A DNA stretch of 64,000 nucleotides from Chelydra serpentina (GCA_037349315.1 JBAIAC010000008.1:36678001-36742000), one strand, 5' to 3'. Counted from the stretch's first letter, positions 33,869 through 45,419 are shown. The notes: generated by a model not told the origin, from the letters alone. Numbers and translations are program-made.

Positions 33869-34870
33869 TCAGGGAATTCCAAACCCCTTTTTTCCTTTTC
33901 CAGCTACACCTTTCTTGTGAGCCTCCAGTAGGGTCTGCTCTACCTTTGTCAGCTTTTCCTGTAGCCTTGTTCTTTCTATCACTGCTTTCTCAATCGCCAT
34001 CCCCTTAAATATGCCTGCTGGCAGGTCCTCTGGATTGTTCAGACAACTTCTCATCCTATCACCGGCTTGAGTGCCTCCCCCATCTGCTGGTGCTCTACTG
34101 CCATCAAAACCACCTCCGCTTCTACCGGGGAGATGGTTTGTGTCCCCATTGTTCCAGCCCTGGTTTTGTGAAATTTCCTGCCCCCTGAAACATAGGTAGC
34201 TGCTATTTGAACCCTTGGCACCATTGCTTGTCATGCTCCAATTCCACCGTTGCCTAAACTAAATCCTGCTCTAGCTTTGCTGCTTGCCTTACAATTTTCT
34301 GCCGGGAGGCATTTACTTCCGCCAGCTCCTGGTTAGCTTCTTGTAGATGTTCCTCCAAACAGTGAAGACATCTCAGAGTTTCTTCTCTAGTTTCCTCAGC
34401 ATCCTCCAGGCAATCTAACAAGTCTCTCCAATCCTCTTCTGTGTGCCCATAACGGCTGAGCATCGCTGACCGACGGTCCAGGACCTTGAATAGGTTTCTC
34501 CTCTGCTGGCTCAGGTACTATACTCTGCTGCTTCAGAGCTGGGAATCCTTGCCCGTCTCTGCCCAGAATAATCGACCATGGAAGGCTCCTCACTACTCTG
34601 ATTTTTATTCAGCCTTGTACTTCTAACTCCACCATAGCCACTGGGTGCACTCAAGTCTCTCCATACACAAAGGATATGTGGACTGACAGCTGCTGGTTTA
34701 TCTGACCAGATGGAAGTTTGCCCACAACCCAAGCCCACTAACCTGTTTTCCCAGTTTGACGGCACCACATGTGGTGGGGTTTGACCCCGGTTTAAGGAGC
34801 ATCCCAAGCCACAAACCTGGTTATAAACAACAGCCCACATAGTCACACTTCATCGGGACAGTCTTGTCTC
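33869..34870 (-). pseudogene. Antisense retroelement-like coding remnant, unassigned
   Basis: Three minus-strand frames follow one another (34846-34511, 34463-34254, 34234-33869) with stops between them. The middle one is highly charged and helical (EETLRCLHCLEEHLQEANQ), and the last ends with a similar helix (RTRLQEKLTKVEQTLLEAHK), suggesting coiled coils. The composition resembles decayed coding sequence more than chance. It lies just downstream, on the same strand, of a SCAN-like Gag remnant, so it may be part of the same element, but I recognise no catalytic domain and cannot assign it. Confidence 0.4.
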
Positions 34871-34879
34871 ATGTATCAT

Positions 34880-35932
34880 GATCAGTCACAGCTCCCAGCT
34901 ACTTTCCAAAGTGCTTTCACTGGGCTTGGGAAAAGACAGGGGTGCCAATAGCTCTTCTGGACCTCAAAACTTAGAGCCACCCAGGAATTTCTCCTGTTGT
35001 AATCTCCAGCCTCTGGAGACCAGGGTTTTACATCTTCCTGCCTTTCTGGTGGTGATCTTCTCAGTCTGGCCTGCTGGTCAGATTGCTTAGTATCATCCAC
35101 CTCTAAATAGGCCTCTGATCTTTCCACTGCAGTGCTGGTAGAAACTTTGGGCCCCAGCTGGCAGAACCTGCAAAAATTGTTCTAGGATGATTTGATCCAC
35201 AGTTCTCACTACAGAACTCATCTCTGGCCATAACCCATGCACTGCCAGGCCTTGGAGTCACTGAGATACCCCCCATGGACCATACTCCTCAGCAGAATGG
35301 TTCTCTTCTAAAGCAGCGTTGATAGGCTTCAGTTGTCAGCCCCAACTGATCTAAACTAGCTTCTTGGACCATTAGATATTATTTTGCCTACTCATCAGGT
35401 AGGACCCCCTGACAGAAACAGGGCCATCCCAGCTGCCCAGGATGCTGCATTTGCTGCCTACTCAGAAGCATGTAAGAAAGCCTTTAGGTCTTCATCTGGC
35501 CCTAACTTTGCCTGGGGTCTTCTTCCCAAGGAGCTGCTCCATTCCCTGGGGTCCATTTTCCCATACATTGCAGGAAATATTCCTGCTGCAGCTGCTGCGT
35601 TTCCTGTTGCTTTTGTTGTCCTTGCAATAGCTGCAGGAGGAGAACCTGGGTCTGCTCCTGCTGCGCTGCCACCAGGCAGACGACTTCCTCCATTTTTCTG
35701 CTTTTCCTTATCTCTGGGGGGTCTCAGTAGATCTCGGATGACACCCCCTGTGTGGCAAAGCTGCAGCCCCAACACATCCCCTCGTGGGTGGCTGTGGCAC
35801 TGTAGCAACTTTTGCCTAAGTTTCCCCCCACTATCCTTCGGCCTACTCCAGCTGCAGGAACCAGGCTGCTTTACTGAGTCCAGCCCCGTCCAGGGGCTCA
35901 AAAGTGAGGGAGTGGTAAATAATGCACAGGGC
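34880..35932 (-). pseudogene. Gypsy/Gmr1-like Gag remnant with SCAN-like domain
   Basis: From the right, the minus strand encodes a glutamine-rich N-terminus (QEQTQVLLLQLLQGQQKQQ), then GPDEDLKAFLHASE, the opening of the SCAN-like capsid domain (family pattern D-P-E-A-F-L). Further on come LDQLGLTTEAYQRCFREE and VVRTVDQIILEQFLQVLPAG, matching later SCAN helices in order. Stops and frameshifts separate these parts, so no Gag could be made. In the family this protein builds the particle of an LTR retrotransposon. Vertebrate SCAN domains are thought to derive from such Gags. A CR1 insertion abuts the 5' side. No protease or polymerase was identified downstream. Confidence 0.65.
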
Positions 35933-35939
35933 AAGTCAC

Positions 35940-36760
35940 TGATTCAGAGCAAGATCACTTGGTATACTGAGCACAACCAAACCGCTAAATGTAAATGTAT
36001 GTCTCTAGGAACAAAGAATGTAGGTCATACTTACAGGATGGGAGACTATATTCTGGGAAGAAGTGACTCTGAAAAAGATTTGGGGGTCATGGTGGATAAT
36101 CAGCTGAACATGAGCTCCCAGTCTGATGCTGTAACGAAAGGAGTTAATGCAATCCTGGGATGCATGAACAAAGGAATCTTGAGTAGGAGTCAAAAGGTTA
36201 TTTTACCTCTGTATTTGGCATGGCTGCAACCATTGCTGCAATACTGTGTCCAGTTCTGGTGCCCACCATTCAAGAAGGATGTTGATAAATTGGAGAGGGT
36301 TCAGAGAAGAGCCACGAGAATAATTTCAGGATTAGAAAACATGCCTTATAGTGATAGACTCAGCTCAATCTATTTAGCTTGACAAAGAGAAGGTTAAAGG
36401 GTCCCTTGACTACAGTCTAAAGTACCTACATGGGAAACATATTTAATAATGGGCTCTTGAGTCTAGCAGAGAAGGGTATAACACCATCCAATGGCTGGCA
36501 GTAGAAGCTAGACAAATTCAAACTGGAAATAAGGCGTACATTGTTAACCCTGAGAGTAATTTAACCATTGGAACAATTTACCAAGGGTCATGGTGGATTC
36601 TCAATCACTGACAATTTTTAAATCAAGATTGGATGTTTTGTTAAAAGATATGCTCCAGGAATTATTTTGGAATTTCTATGGCCTGTGTTATATAGGAGAT
36701 CAGACTAGATGGTCACAATGGTCCCTTCTGGCCTTAGAATCTCTGGACAAAAATATCAAA
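35940..36760 (+). mobile_element. CR1 LINE, 5'-truncated, RT C-terminus and 3' tail
   Basis: The plus frame to 36382 encodes the C-terminal part of CR1 ORF2: SDSEKDLGVMVDNQLNMSSQ, then LQPLLQYCVQFWCPPFKKDV, then LERVQRRATRIISGLENM. The catalytic reverse transcriptase motifs and endonuclease are missing through 5' truncation. After a stop near 36380 the remaining frame is broken and the 3' tail has GGAGATCAGACTAGATGGTC and ACAATGGTCCCTTCTGGCC. The insertion lies just upstream of, and opposite to, the antisense Gag remnant. Confidence 0.85.
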
Positions 36761-37583
36761 CCTTCAGCTCATCTAGGCTCAGCAGGCCACGCCTCTACTG
36801 TACAGGCAAGCCTCAGTTGTTACACACCTCATCGCCTTTGATGCCTTGTGCTTCCAAAGACACCACTGTCCAGGGGCTGGCCCACTCCTCTCCTCACTCA
36901 GGGCTTCAGGCAGGCTGCATTTTACCTTTTGATTGCTAGGAAGAGTTCCAAGATCTAATATGAGCATTGTAAATGACTAGCTGAGGTTTGTTATATGATG
37001 GAGCCTAATCAATAAATCATGTGTCATTTATTGTGGTTCTGCATGCCATATTGTTACATTTCAGTGTCCATATTTACAGTGTTTGAGTGGTCTTTGTTGT
37101 ACCTTTCTACCTCATTAGCCTAGTTTTGTTTTGTTTTTCTAAGAGTGGTTATTCTTGGATCACAGTAACTGAAAAGATCAAGTCATATCTGTTTCTGCCA
37201 AAAGAAGGAAGTGGAATGAGGTAATCAATGGGAAATTTCACGTACTTAACATCATTTGCTGCTCTTTATCAGTTTCCTAGTGCATCTTCTCCTCAGGAGC
37301 AATGCACAAAGTCAACACACTGCCTTTTTGGTAAAACATGTGGATACAATGTTGCTCTTGGGAGATGGTAACTTGACTGTTTTTGAATGCCACTTTTGAC
37401 ATCCACAAATCAAGAGCTTTGTACTGGTGTCTGAGATGTTCAAATCAGTATGAAAAAAGACTTTTAATGGACAAGCATGTGTAAAAGAACTACTAAAAGA
37501 ATTTCCAGTCACTTGCTACTCTGTACTCCTTCCCCCAGAATTTCAAAGCAGTTTTGTTCTGCTACTACAAAATGAGCACAAGT
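36761..37583. other. Non-coding sequence, nothing recognised
   Basis: No gene or repeat termini seen. Short open frames without motifs. Confidence 0.4.
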
Positions 37584-38370
37584 TGTGACCCAGGGTTCCC
37601 TTGTTGCCAACTGGCAGAGTGCATAAGAGGTGCATAGGGGTTTACAAGGATCCCCTGGGTCCAATATCTACATAGTAGTGCATGAGAGGGTGGCATGTGA
37701 GGTCTCTACTCACAGCCAGTAACATATTGGTCATACTGATGACTGTGAAATGTATACTGGATGGTATTTAAGGAGTAATGTATCTATATTGGACATTATA
37801 GTCCTACAGCATTGACATTAAAAGCAAGTCATTAGCAGGTGACAGACCTTGGACAGATTCTATTCAGACAGGAGTTAGAAGACATTCACTCTCTGTTTGG
37901 TGAGGTGTGTAGTGTGCTTATCTGCATGCAAAATCTGCAAGAGAATCCTTTAGGAAAAAAACAATTGGTGGCGGGACATCCTGTTTGAGTAAAGACAGTG
38001 TATTGCTGGAATATATCTCGGGGTACATGGGTGTACCTGGTGTCCTTCACCTAGGGGACAAGCTGCCAATGTGCTTTTCTTATTAATGGAGGATCACAGC
38101 TGACTGGATCTTTAATATTGGGAGAAAGACTTTGGGTGAGCCAACATTTATAAGATTGAAAAATGTTTTATTAGTAAAGTTTAGGCTCTAGAAAGCACGT
38201 TGTGGGTTTATTTTATATATAACAATTTGTTTCCATTAATTCTACTTGTTTGTTTTAAAATCTCTATTCTTTGTTAAACAAATTTATACTTTGACTATAA
38301 ACATACCTAAGGGCTGTGAGTTGCGTGAAGTGGTGATCATGAGGTGTAACCAGTAATCTGGGGTGTGCTG
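37584..38370 (+). repeat. Left part of an LTR-like repeat split by a DIRS element
   Basis: AT-rich sequence starting TGTGACCCAGGG. Its later part (TTGTTAAACAAATTTATAC, then AGGGCTGTGAGTTG) resembles the 3' half of turtle LTRs as I remember them. It continues after the DIRS insertion at 45776. The left terminus is tentative and no target duplication was established. Confidence 0.4.
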
Positions 38371-38563
38371 TTCTTCTTTGAGTGATTGCTTATGTGCATT
38401 CCACAATAGGTGTGCATGCTCGCCACATGCACCAGGTGCCGGAAATTTTTCCCGTAGCAGTACCCGTAGGGGAGCGCCCCTAGCGACCCATGGAGTGGCG
38501 CCGATATGGCGCAGTATAAGGGGTGCTGTGCACTCCCCCCCCCCTCCTCAGTTCCTTATTGCC
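38371..38563 (+). repeat. DIRS left inverted terminal repeat
   Basis: It begins TTCTTCTTTGAGTGATTG and ends near CCTCAGTTCCTTATTGCC. It is the reverse complement of 45557-45742 with scattered differences, including the shared segments GGGGTGCTG and CAGTACCC. Its outer 35-40 bases recur in complement at 45420-45457 inside the element. Confidence 0.9.
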
Positions 38564-38691
38564 GCCAGAGGAGGTGCATCAGAACAGCTTTGCTGTAGCT
38601 TCCCTCTTGGACTCTGTTAGTTCATAGTTAGTAGTACCCGTGGTTAAAAAGTAGTTTAGTTAGAGTTAGTTTAGTGCGCCCGGGTCGGAGC

Positions 38692-40509
38692 ATGCCCGTG
38701 AGTGATCCGCACGCAGACTGTTTACGCTGTCCGAGGGAAACCCATCTCAGCGATCGCTGCAAGATTTGCAGATCCTTCAAACCTTGGACCAAGAAGGAGC
38801 GAGACATTCAGCTCCGAGCCATTTTGATGGAGTCGGCCCTGACCCCGATACCGCTGTGCCGCTCTGAGTCGGCACTGAGCACCGTGGTATCAGTGCGTGG
38901 CAACCCTTCGGTGCCTTCCACCAGCCGGCACCGCTCCCCGTCCACAGGACATTCCAAAAAGGCAAAAATGAGGTCTTCTCCACCGAGGCACCAGAGCAAG
39001 ACCAGGGGAGAGGCTAGACCCGCATTGGGCAGCTCTCGGTCCCCATCGGCCTCCCGGCCTCCGACTCAAGTTGAGCAGAGTATCCCGGCCCACTCTGAGC
39101 CAACCTCCCCGGACGTTCAGGTACCCTCCACACCAGAGGCCCTGCAAGCGGACTGAGACATTATGTCTCTGCCAGTACCAGGGACACCGCCACCATTGGC
39201 TCCCCGGTCCAGAGGCAAGCCACCGCTCGGATCCCCGCAGTCGCCACAGGCACGGTACCATTCACAGTATAAGGAAGGTTCCTAACACTGTTCCCTGCTC
39301 AGCGATCGCCCCATGCGGAGTCCGCGCCCGTCCCCATCGACCCCCACCAGGTTGACTGGCAGGGGTTCCAGGCACTGTGCCGCCTCGAGGGACTGTAGAT
39401 CTTGTGAGGAGAGTGTGCCCCATTGAGACCGGGACAGGCTAGTCAGGCTGAACAGCCTGCTCCACCGGTGCCACAGCAGGTGCAGTGGCACTGGGTTCCT
39501 TGGCTGGCACCATGGTACCAATGGGCCCCGTGGCCCGCTATGCAGCCACTGGTGGTGGCTCACTCGGTGGCCCGAGCCTCGGAGAGATTGTCGGCCTCCC
39601 TTTCTCAATCTCCCAGGAAGGAGTTGGGGGAGTCGTTCATCCCTGGTTCTGCGCCCGGAGGGAGACCAAGTATTGGGGCCTGTGGCACCGGCGGGGATGC
39701 AGAGTACCGCACCCACATCCTCATCCTCCCCGGATGAGGCGATCACGGCCCCTGCTCCACCTGTCCCACAGGAGGACTCTAAAGCCCACCGGGAACTGTT
39801 GAAAAGGATGGCATCAAGCCTCAACCTTCAAGCTGAAGAGATGGAGGAACCCTCAGACTCCCTCTTCAACGTCCTCTCGGCTTCGGCACCGGGCAGGGTG
39901 GCTCTTTCACTCCATGAAGGGGTGTCAAAGATTTCGAACACCTTGTGGCAAATCCCGGCTTCCTTGCCCCCCATCTCTAAGAGGGCAGCATGGAAGTACT
40001 TTGTGCCCACCAAGGGGCATGAATACCTGTATACCCACCCTGCCCCCAACTCCCTAGTGGTTGAGTCGGTCAACCATAGGGAGAGGCAAGGTCAACCAGC
40101 CCCTACTCCTAAGAATAAGGACTTGAGGAAACTAGATCTATTCAGTAGAAAGGTTTATTCATCCTTGAGTTTCCAACTGAGGGTGGCGAACCACCATGCC
40201 CTGTTGGGCAGATACAAGTTCAATTTGTGGGGCTCTCTGCCCAAATTGGAGGACTCCCTCCAAGAGAGTGACAAGAAAAAGTTCAAGGCTCTGATGGAAG
40301 AAGGTACGGCTGCCATCAGGGCTGCCCTTCAGGCAGCCTCGGATGCCGCAGATACGGCTGCAAGGTCTATGGCCTCTACTGTGTCCATGAGGAGGGCGTC
40401 GTGGCTCCTGCTGTCTGGGTTGTCCAGCGAGGTGCACAACTCCTTACAGGACCTTCCATTTGATAACAAGGCCCTGTTTGCAGAACAGACGGACGGAAGC
40501 ATGGCCTGA
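38692..40509 (+). pseudogene. DIRS Gag-like ORF1, broken
   Basis: The first ATG after the left repeat is at 38692. The N-terminal part carries a cysteine cluster (DCLRC...CKIC) and a serine-, proline- and arginine-rich stretch. In-frame stops fall at 39154, 39283 and 39424, and the best frame shifts between about 39427 and 39670. The C-terminal part is well preserved (39673-40509): DLFSRKVYSSLSFQLRVANH, then AALQAASDAADTAARSMAS and LPFDNKALFAEQTD. This region resembles the C-terminal domain of LAP2alpha, which is thought to derive from a DIRS Gag. The protein would form the particle and bind the RNA. A database label of lamina-associated polypeptide would be misleading here. Confidence 0.85.
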
Positions 40510-40539
40510 AAGTTTCCCACACAACACTAAAGACCCTTG

Positions 40540-41257
40540 CCCTCTATGTCCCCTCCCCTGCCAGGACCAAGTTTAAACCACAGCAGGCTCCCACCCAGGC
40601 CACCCACTCTAAATATGAGCCCTTCGACCGATAGGTCCTCAACACTATCTCCCAGGGCTACACCCTCTAGTTTACCTCTACCCCGCCCAACCACCCTTCG
40701 CCCCCATCCCTCCTCAGGGACCCCTCTCACGAGGCTCTGCTCGAGCAGGAGGTGAGGTGGCTCCTTGGTCTAGGAGCGGTAGAGGTGGTGCCAGCAGAGT
40801 TCAGACACCAGGGGTTTTACTCCCGCTACTTCCTTATCCCGAAGGCCAAAGGGGGGCTCAGGCCCATCCTGGACCTGCGAGGCCTGAACCAGTACATGGT
40901 AAAGCTGAAGTTTTGTATGGTCTCTCTGGCCTCCATCATCCCTTCCCCGGATCCCAGGGACTGGTACGCCGCCCTCGATCTGCTGGACACGTACTTCCAC
41001 ATTCATGTATTCAAGGGACACAGGCGTTTCCTCCGTTTCACGGTTGGGCAGGAGCACTACCAATTTACTGTCTCCCATTTGGCCTCTCCACTGCTTTTCA
41101 CAAAGTGTATGTCTGTGGTAGCGGCCTACATCAGACGTTGGGGGGGTCCAGATCTTTCCCTCTCTCGATGACTGGCTGATCAAAGGCAGCTCCAGATGGC
41201 AGGTGCAGGATCATGTGGCACTCCTCCTGTCCACATGCGCTACTCTGGGCCTGTTAA
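40540..41257 (+). pseudogene. DIRS reverse transcriptase, N-terminal half
   Basis: The frame through 41171 encodes EVRWLLGLGAVEVV, GFYSRYFLIPKAKGGLRPIL and DLRGLNQYMVKL (RT motifs 1-2), then WYAALDLLDTYFHIHV, the first catalytic aspartate region. After a frameshift near 41150 the sequence FPSLDDWLIKG gives the catalytic double aspartate, with serine where tyrosine is usual. In-frame stops also lie near 40633 and 40669. The CR1 insertion cuts the gene just after this motif, and the thumb region resumes at about 42893. It would copy the element RNA into DNA. Confidence 0.85.
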
Positions 41258-42892
41258 GGACCTTGAGGTCAATGGCAATTGGGACAAATTACAACATGGT
41301 TTTACAAAAGGTAGATCGTGCCAAACCAACTTGATCTCCTTCTTTGAGAAAGTAACAGATTTTTTAGATAAAGGAAATGCAGTGGATCTAATCTACCTCG
41401 ATTTCAGTAAGGCATTTGATACGGTACCACATGAGGAATTATTGGTTAAATTGGAAAAGATGGGGATCAATATGAAAATTGAGAGGTGGATAAGGAACTG
41501 GTTAAAGGGGAAACTACAGCGGGTCATACTGAAAGGTGAACTGTCAGGTTGGTGGGAGGTTACTAGTGGAGTTCCTCAAGGTTCAGTTTTGGGACCAATT
41601 TTATTTAATCTTTTTATTACTGACCTCGGCACCAAAAGTGGGAGTGTGCTAATAAAGTTTGCAGATGACACAAAGTTGGGAGGTATTGCCAATTCAGAAA
41701 AGGATCGGGATATCCTACAGGAAGATCTGGATGACCTTGTAAACTGGAGTAATAGTAATAGGATGAAATTTAATAGTGAGAAGTGTAAGGTTATGCATTT
41801 AGGGATTAATAACAAGAGTTTTGGTTATAAGCTGGGGACACATCAGTTGGAAGTAACGGAAGAGGAGAAGGACCTCGGAGTCCTGGTTGATCACAGGATG
41901 ACTATGAGTCGCCAGTGTGATGTGGCCGTGAGAAAAGCTAATGCGGTCTTGGGATGCGTTAGGCGAGGTATTTCTAGTAGAGATAAGGAGGTGTTAGTAC
42001 CTTTATACAAGGCATTGGTGAGACCTCATTTGGAATACTGTGTGCAGTTCTCGTCTCCCATGTTTAAGAAGGATGAATTCAAACTGGAACAGGTACAAAG
42101 AAGGGCCACTAGGATGATCCGAGGAATGGAAAACCTGTCGTATGAAAGGAGACTCAAGGAGCTTGGTTTGTTTACCTTAACCAAAAGAAGGCTGAGGGGA
42201 GATATGATTGCTCTCTTTAAATATATCAGAGGGATAAATACCAGGGAGGGAGAGGAATTATTTCAGCTCAGTACCAATGTGGACACAAGAACAAATGGAT
42301 ATAAACTGGCCATCAGGAAGTTTAGACTTGAAATTAGACGAAGGTTTCTAACCATCAGAGGAGTGAAGTTCTGGAACAGCCTTCCAAGGGAAGCAGTGGG
42401 GGCAAAAGACCTATCTGGCTTCAAGATTAAGCTAGATGCATTTATGGAGGGGATGGTTTGATGGGATAACATGATCTTAGTCAGTGGTAAAATTGCCATC
42501 AGTGGTAAATAGGACCAATGGTCAATGATGGGATGTTAGAAGTTACTACAGAGGACTTTTTCCTGGGTGTCTGGCTGGTGAGTCTTGCCCACATGCTCGG
42601 GGTTCAGCTGAGCGCCATATTTGGGGTCGGGAAGGAATTTTCCTCCAGGGGAGATTGGCAGAGGCCCGGGAGGTTTTTTGCCTTCCTCTGCAGCATGGGG
42701 CATGGGTCACTTACCAGAGGATCTCTGCATCTTGAAGTCTTTAAACCATGATTTGAGGACTTCAATAGCTGAGACATAGGTGAGAGGATTATTCCAGGAG
42801 TGGGTAGGTGAGATTCTGTGGCCTGCATTGTGCAGGAGGTCAGACTAGATGATCATAATGGTCCCTTCTGACCTTAAAGTCTATGAGTCTAT
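41258..42892 (+). mobile_element. CR1 LINE, 5'-truncated, RT frame open, inside the DIRS
   Basis: The open frame from about 41262 to 42461 encodes roughly 400 residues of CR1 ORF2 without a stop. It has QHGFTKGRSCQTNLISFFE, YLDFSKAFDTVPHEELL (first catalytic aspartate), SGVPQGSVLGPILFNLFI and FADDTKLGG (the catalytic double aspartate at 41658-41669), then KDLGVLVDHRM and QVQRRATRMIRGMENLSYE. The endonuclease domain is lost by 5' truncation. The 3' tail ends in GGTCAGACTAGATGATCATA, GGTCCCTTCTGACC and a short TCTATGAG repeat typical of CR1. Nearby sequence to 41196 reads in the same frame but belongs to the DIRS. It is a relatively young insertion, in the sense of the host element. Confidence 0.93.
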
Positions 42893-44089
42893 GAGACACC
42901 AAGTCCACATTAGTCCCGGTGCAGCACATAGAGTTCATTGGGGCAATTCTGGACGCAATGTCGGCCAGGGCCTCTCTCCCACCGGACAGGTTCGAAACCC
43001 TAAGGGTACGTCTATACTACCCGCCAAATCGGTGGGTAGTAATCGATCTATTGGGGATCAATTTATCGTGTCTCATCTAGACGCGATAAATCGATCCCAG
43101 AAGCACTCCCCGTCGACTCCGGAACTCCAGCACGGCAAGAGGCAGAAGTGGAGTCGACGGGGGAGTGAGCCTGTGCCGCATGGACCTGATGTAAGTAAAA
43201 TTACTTCGATCTAGGAAACATCGACTTCAGCTACGCTATTCTCGTAGCTGAAGTTGCGTATCCTAGATCAATTTCCCCCCACCCCCAGTGAAGACCAGCC
43301 CTAAGAGAGTTCATCAGCACAGTCACAAGGTTCCCCGTGACCACAGCCAGAGTGTGCCTCCAGCTCCCGGATCATATGTCAGCGTGCACATATGTGGTTC
43401 GCCACGCCAGACTCAGGATGCAGCCCCTCCAGCTCTGTTTGGCCTCGGTATTCTCCCAGTCCAGAGACAGGATGGACAAAGTCCTCACTGTGCCCGAACT
43501 GGTGATTGCCTCTCTGCGATGGTGGTCCTCCCCAGGGAACGTGCTCCAACCCCCATCCGTGGAGCTGGTGTCCTACGTGTCAGACCTGGGGTGGGGATCC
43601 CATGTGGGGAACATTCAGACCCAAGGTCTGTGGTCCGTGCAGGACCTTGCCCTGCATACAAAAGTCAAGGAGCTTAGGGCGATCCATCTGGCATGCGTGG
43701 CATTCCGCTTGCACCTGGAGGGCAAAGTGGTTAGGGTTCTCACGGACAACACGACCTCGATGTTCTACATCAACAGGCAAGGCAGGGCCCATTCCTCAGT
43801 CCTCTGCCAGGAAGCCCTCAGGCTGTGGGACTTCTATATAGCCCACAGTATTTACCTGGAAGCCCACCACTTACTGGGTGCCCAGAATTCTTGGGCGGAT
43901 TGCCTGAGCCGAGACTTCTCTCAGCACGAGTGGTTGCTACACCCAGAGGTGGTGCACAGAATTTTCCAAACGTCGGGCGCTCCCCAGGTGGACCTGTTCA
44001 CGACACAGCAGAACTGCCAGTGTCCCCGCTTCTGCTCTAGGCGGGGGTTGGGCATGGGCGCCATCTCCGATGCCTTCCTTCTGTCCTGA
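42893..44089 (+). pseudogene. DIRS RT C-terminus and RNase H domain
   Basis: After the CR1 the DIRS frame resumes with VQHIEFIGAILDAM, is cut by a MITE at 43004-43301 within RFETLREF, and continues to a stop at 44087-44089. The RNase H part has SDLGWGSHVG, KELRAIHLACVAFRLHL, VLTDNTTSMFYINRQG and NSWADCLSRD, covering the usual acidic positions in order. From 43337 to the stop the frame is fully open. It would remove the RNA strand during reverse transcription. No methylase-like domain, as in some DIRS elements, was seen. Confidence 0.85.
43004..43301. mobile_element. PIF/Harbinger-type MITE inside the DIRS RT/RNase H gene
   Basis: The ends GGGTACGTCTATACTAC and GTGAAGACCAGCCC are inverted, flanked by TAA at 43001-43003 and 43302-43304. 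Removing it restores the local reading frame, so its insertion came after the DIRS. It has the same subterminal hairpin as the relatives at 1748-2041 and 50062-50300, but differs from both in sequence. Confidence 0.92.
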
Positions 44090-44190
44090 TCAGGCCAGCT
44101 TTTCTATGTCTTTCCCCAGATTCCACTGGTCAGCAAGGTCTTAGAAAAGATAAAAACAGATAGGGCCCGGATTCTCCTGATTGCCCCAGC

Positions 44191-45384
44191 ATGGCCCAGG
44201 CAACATTAGTACAGGACTATCATGAGCCTGGCAGTCGCCTCGCCGTGGTGGTTGCCATCCCACCCGGACCTGCTATCCCAGGACCAGGGCCGTCTCCTCC
44301 ATTCCAACCTAGCAGCACTCCCCATCACTGCATGGCTGCTCAATGGTTAGGCCAGGAGGAGAGAACTTTCTTGGAAGGGGTTCAGCGCATCCTTCTGGAA
44401 AGCAGATGGCCCTCCACACGTTGGGCCTACCTGGCGAAGTGGTCTCAGTTTTCCCGGTGGGCTGCTGATAGGGGTGTTTCGCCTGTGGCTGATCCGATTC
44501 AGCTTATTTTAGATTACCTCCTTCACCTTAGAGCCCAAGGCCTAGCGCCCTTGTCCGTCAAGGTGCACTTGACGGCCATATCAGTCTTCCACCTGCCAGT
44601 GCAGCACCACACGGTGTTCTCCCATGCCATGACTGGCCAATTCCTTAAGGATTTGGATTGTCTCTTCCCATATGTTAGGCCCCCAGTCCCGCAATGGGAC
44701 CTGAGCTTGGTGCTGACCAGATTGATGGGTCCCCCATTTGAACCGCTAGCTACATGCTCCTGGTCACACCTCTCATGGAAGGTAGTCTTCCTGGTGATCA
44801 CATCCACTAGACGGGTCTCATAGCTCCGGGCCCTGACCTCTTAACCCCCATACATGGTGTTCCATAAGGATACGGTCCAGTTCCGACCATATCCTTCGTT
44901 CCTCCCCAAGGTGGTCTCCGCCTACCATATGGATCAGGACATTTTCCTGCTGGTGCTCTGTCCCAAACCCCACGCATCCAGTGAGGAGCGCCACCTCCAC
45001 ATGCTGGATATGAGACGTGCTCTGGCTTTTTACCTGGAATGTACAAAACCATTCAGGAAGTCCTCGCGGCTGTTCATCACCTCAGCCGAGTGCATGAGAG
45101 GCCAGCCGATCTCCACTCAGCGGCTCTCCAACTGGATCACCTCGTGTATTCATACCTGTTATGACCTGGCGGGAGTTCTGCCGCCGCCGCCGATTGTGAG
45201 GGCACACTCGACTAGGGCACAAGCCTCGTCGGCTGCCTTTCTGGCCCATGACCCCATCCAGGACATTTGTAGGGTTGCCACATGGTCTTCGGTCCACACA
45301 TTCACCTCGCATTATGCAATCGTCTCCCAAACCAGGGAGGACACCGGGTTCAGCAGGGCTGTGCTCCATCCCAAGTGTCTGTGA
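44191..45384 (+). pseudogene. DIRS tyrosine recombinase, two nonsense codons
   Basis: One frame runs from 44191 to 45384 with stops only at 44821-44823 and 44842-44844. The N-terminal half has an SAM-like core-binding region (STRWAYLAKWSQFSRWAADR, ILDYLLHLRAQGLAPLSVKV). TSTRRVS at 44803-44820 holds the first catalytic arginine, just before the first stop. The second half has AHSTRAQASS with histidine (45205) and arginine (45214) in the H-x-x-R arrangement, and HTFTSHYA with the nucleophilic tyrosine at 45313-45315. The enzyme would integrate a circular DNA copy. All catalytic residues are visible; only the two stops and lesser changes disable it. Confidence 0.9.
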
Positions 45385-45419
45385 ACTCCTACCCACCTCC
45401 AACAGATATAGCTTGGAAT

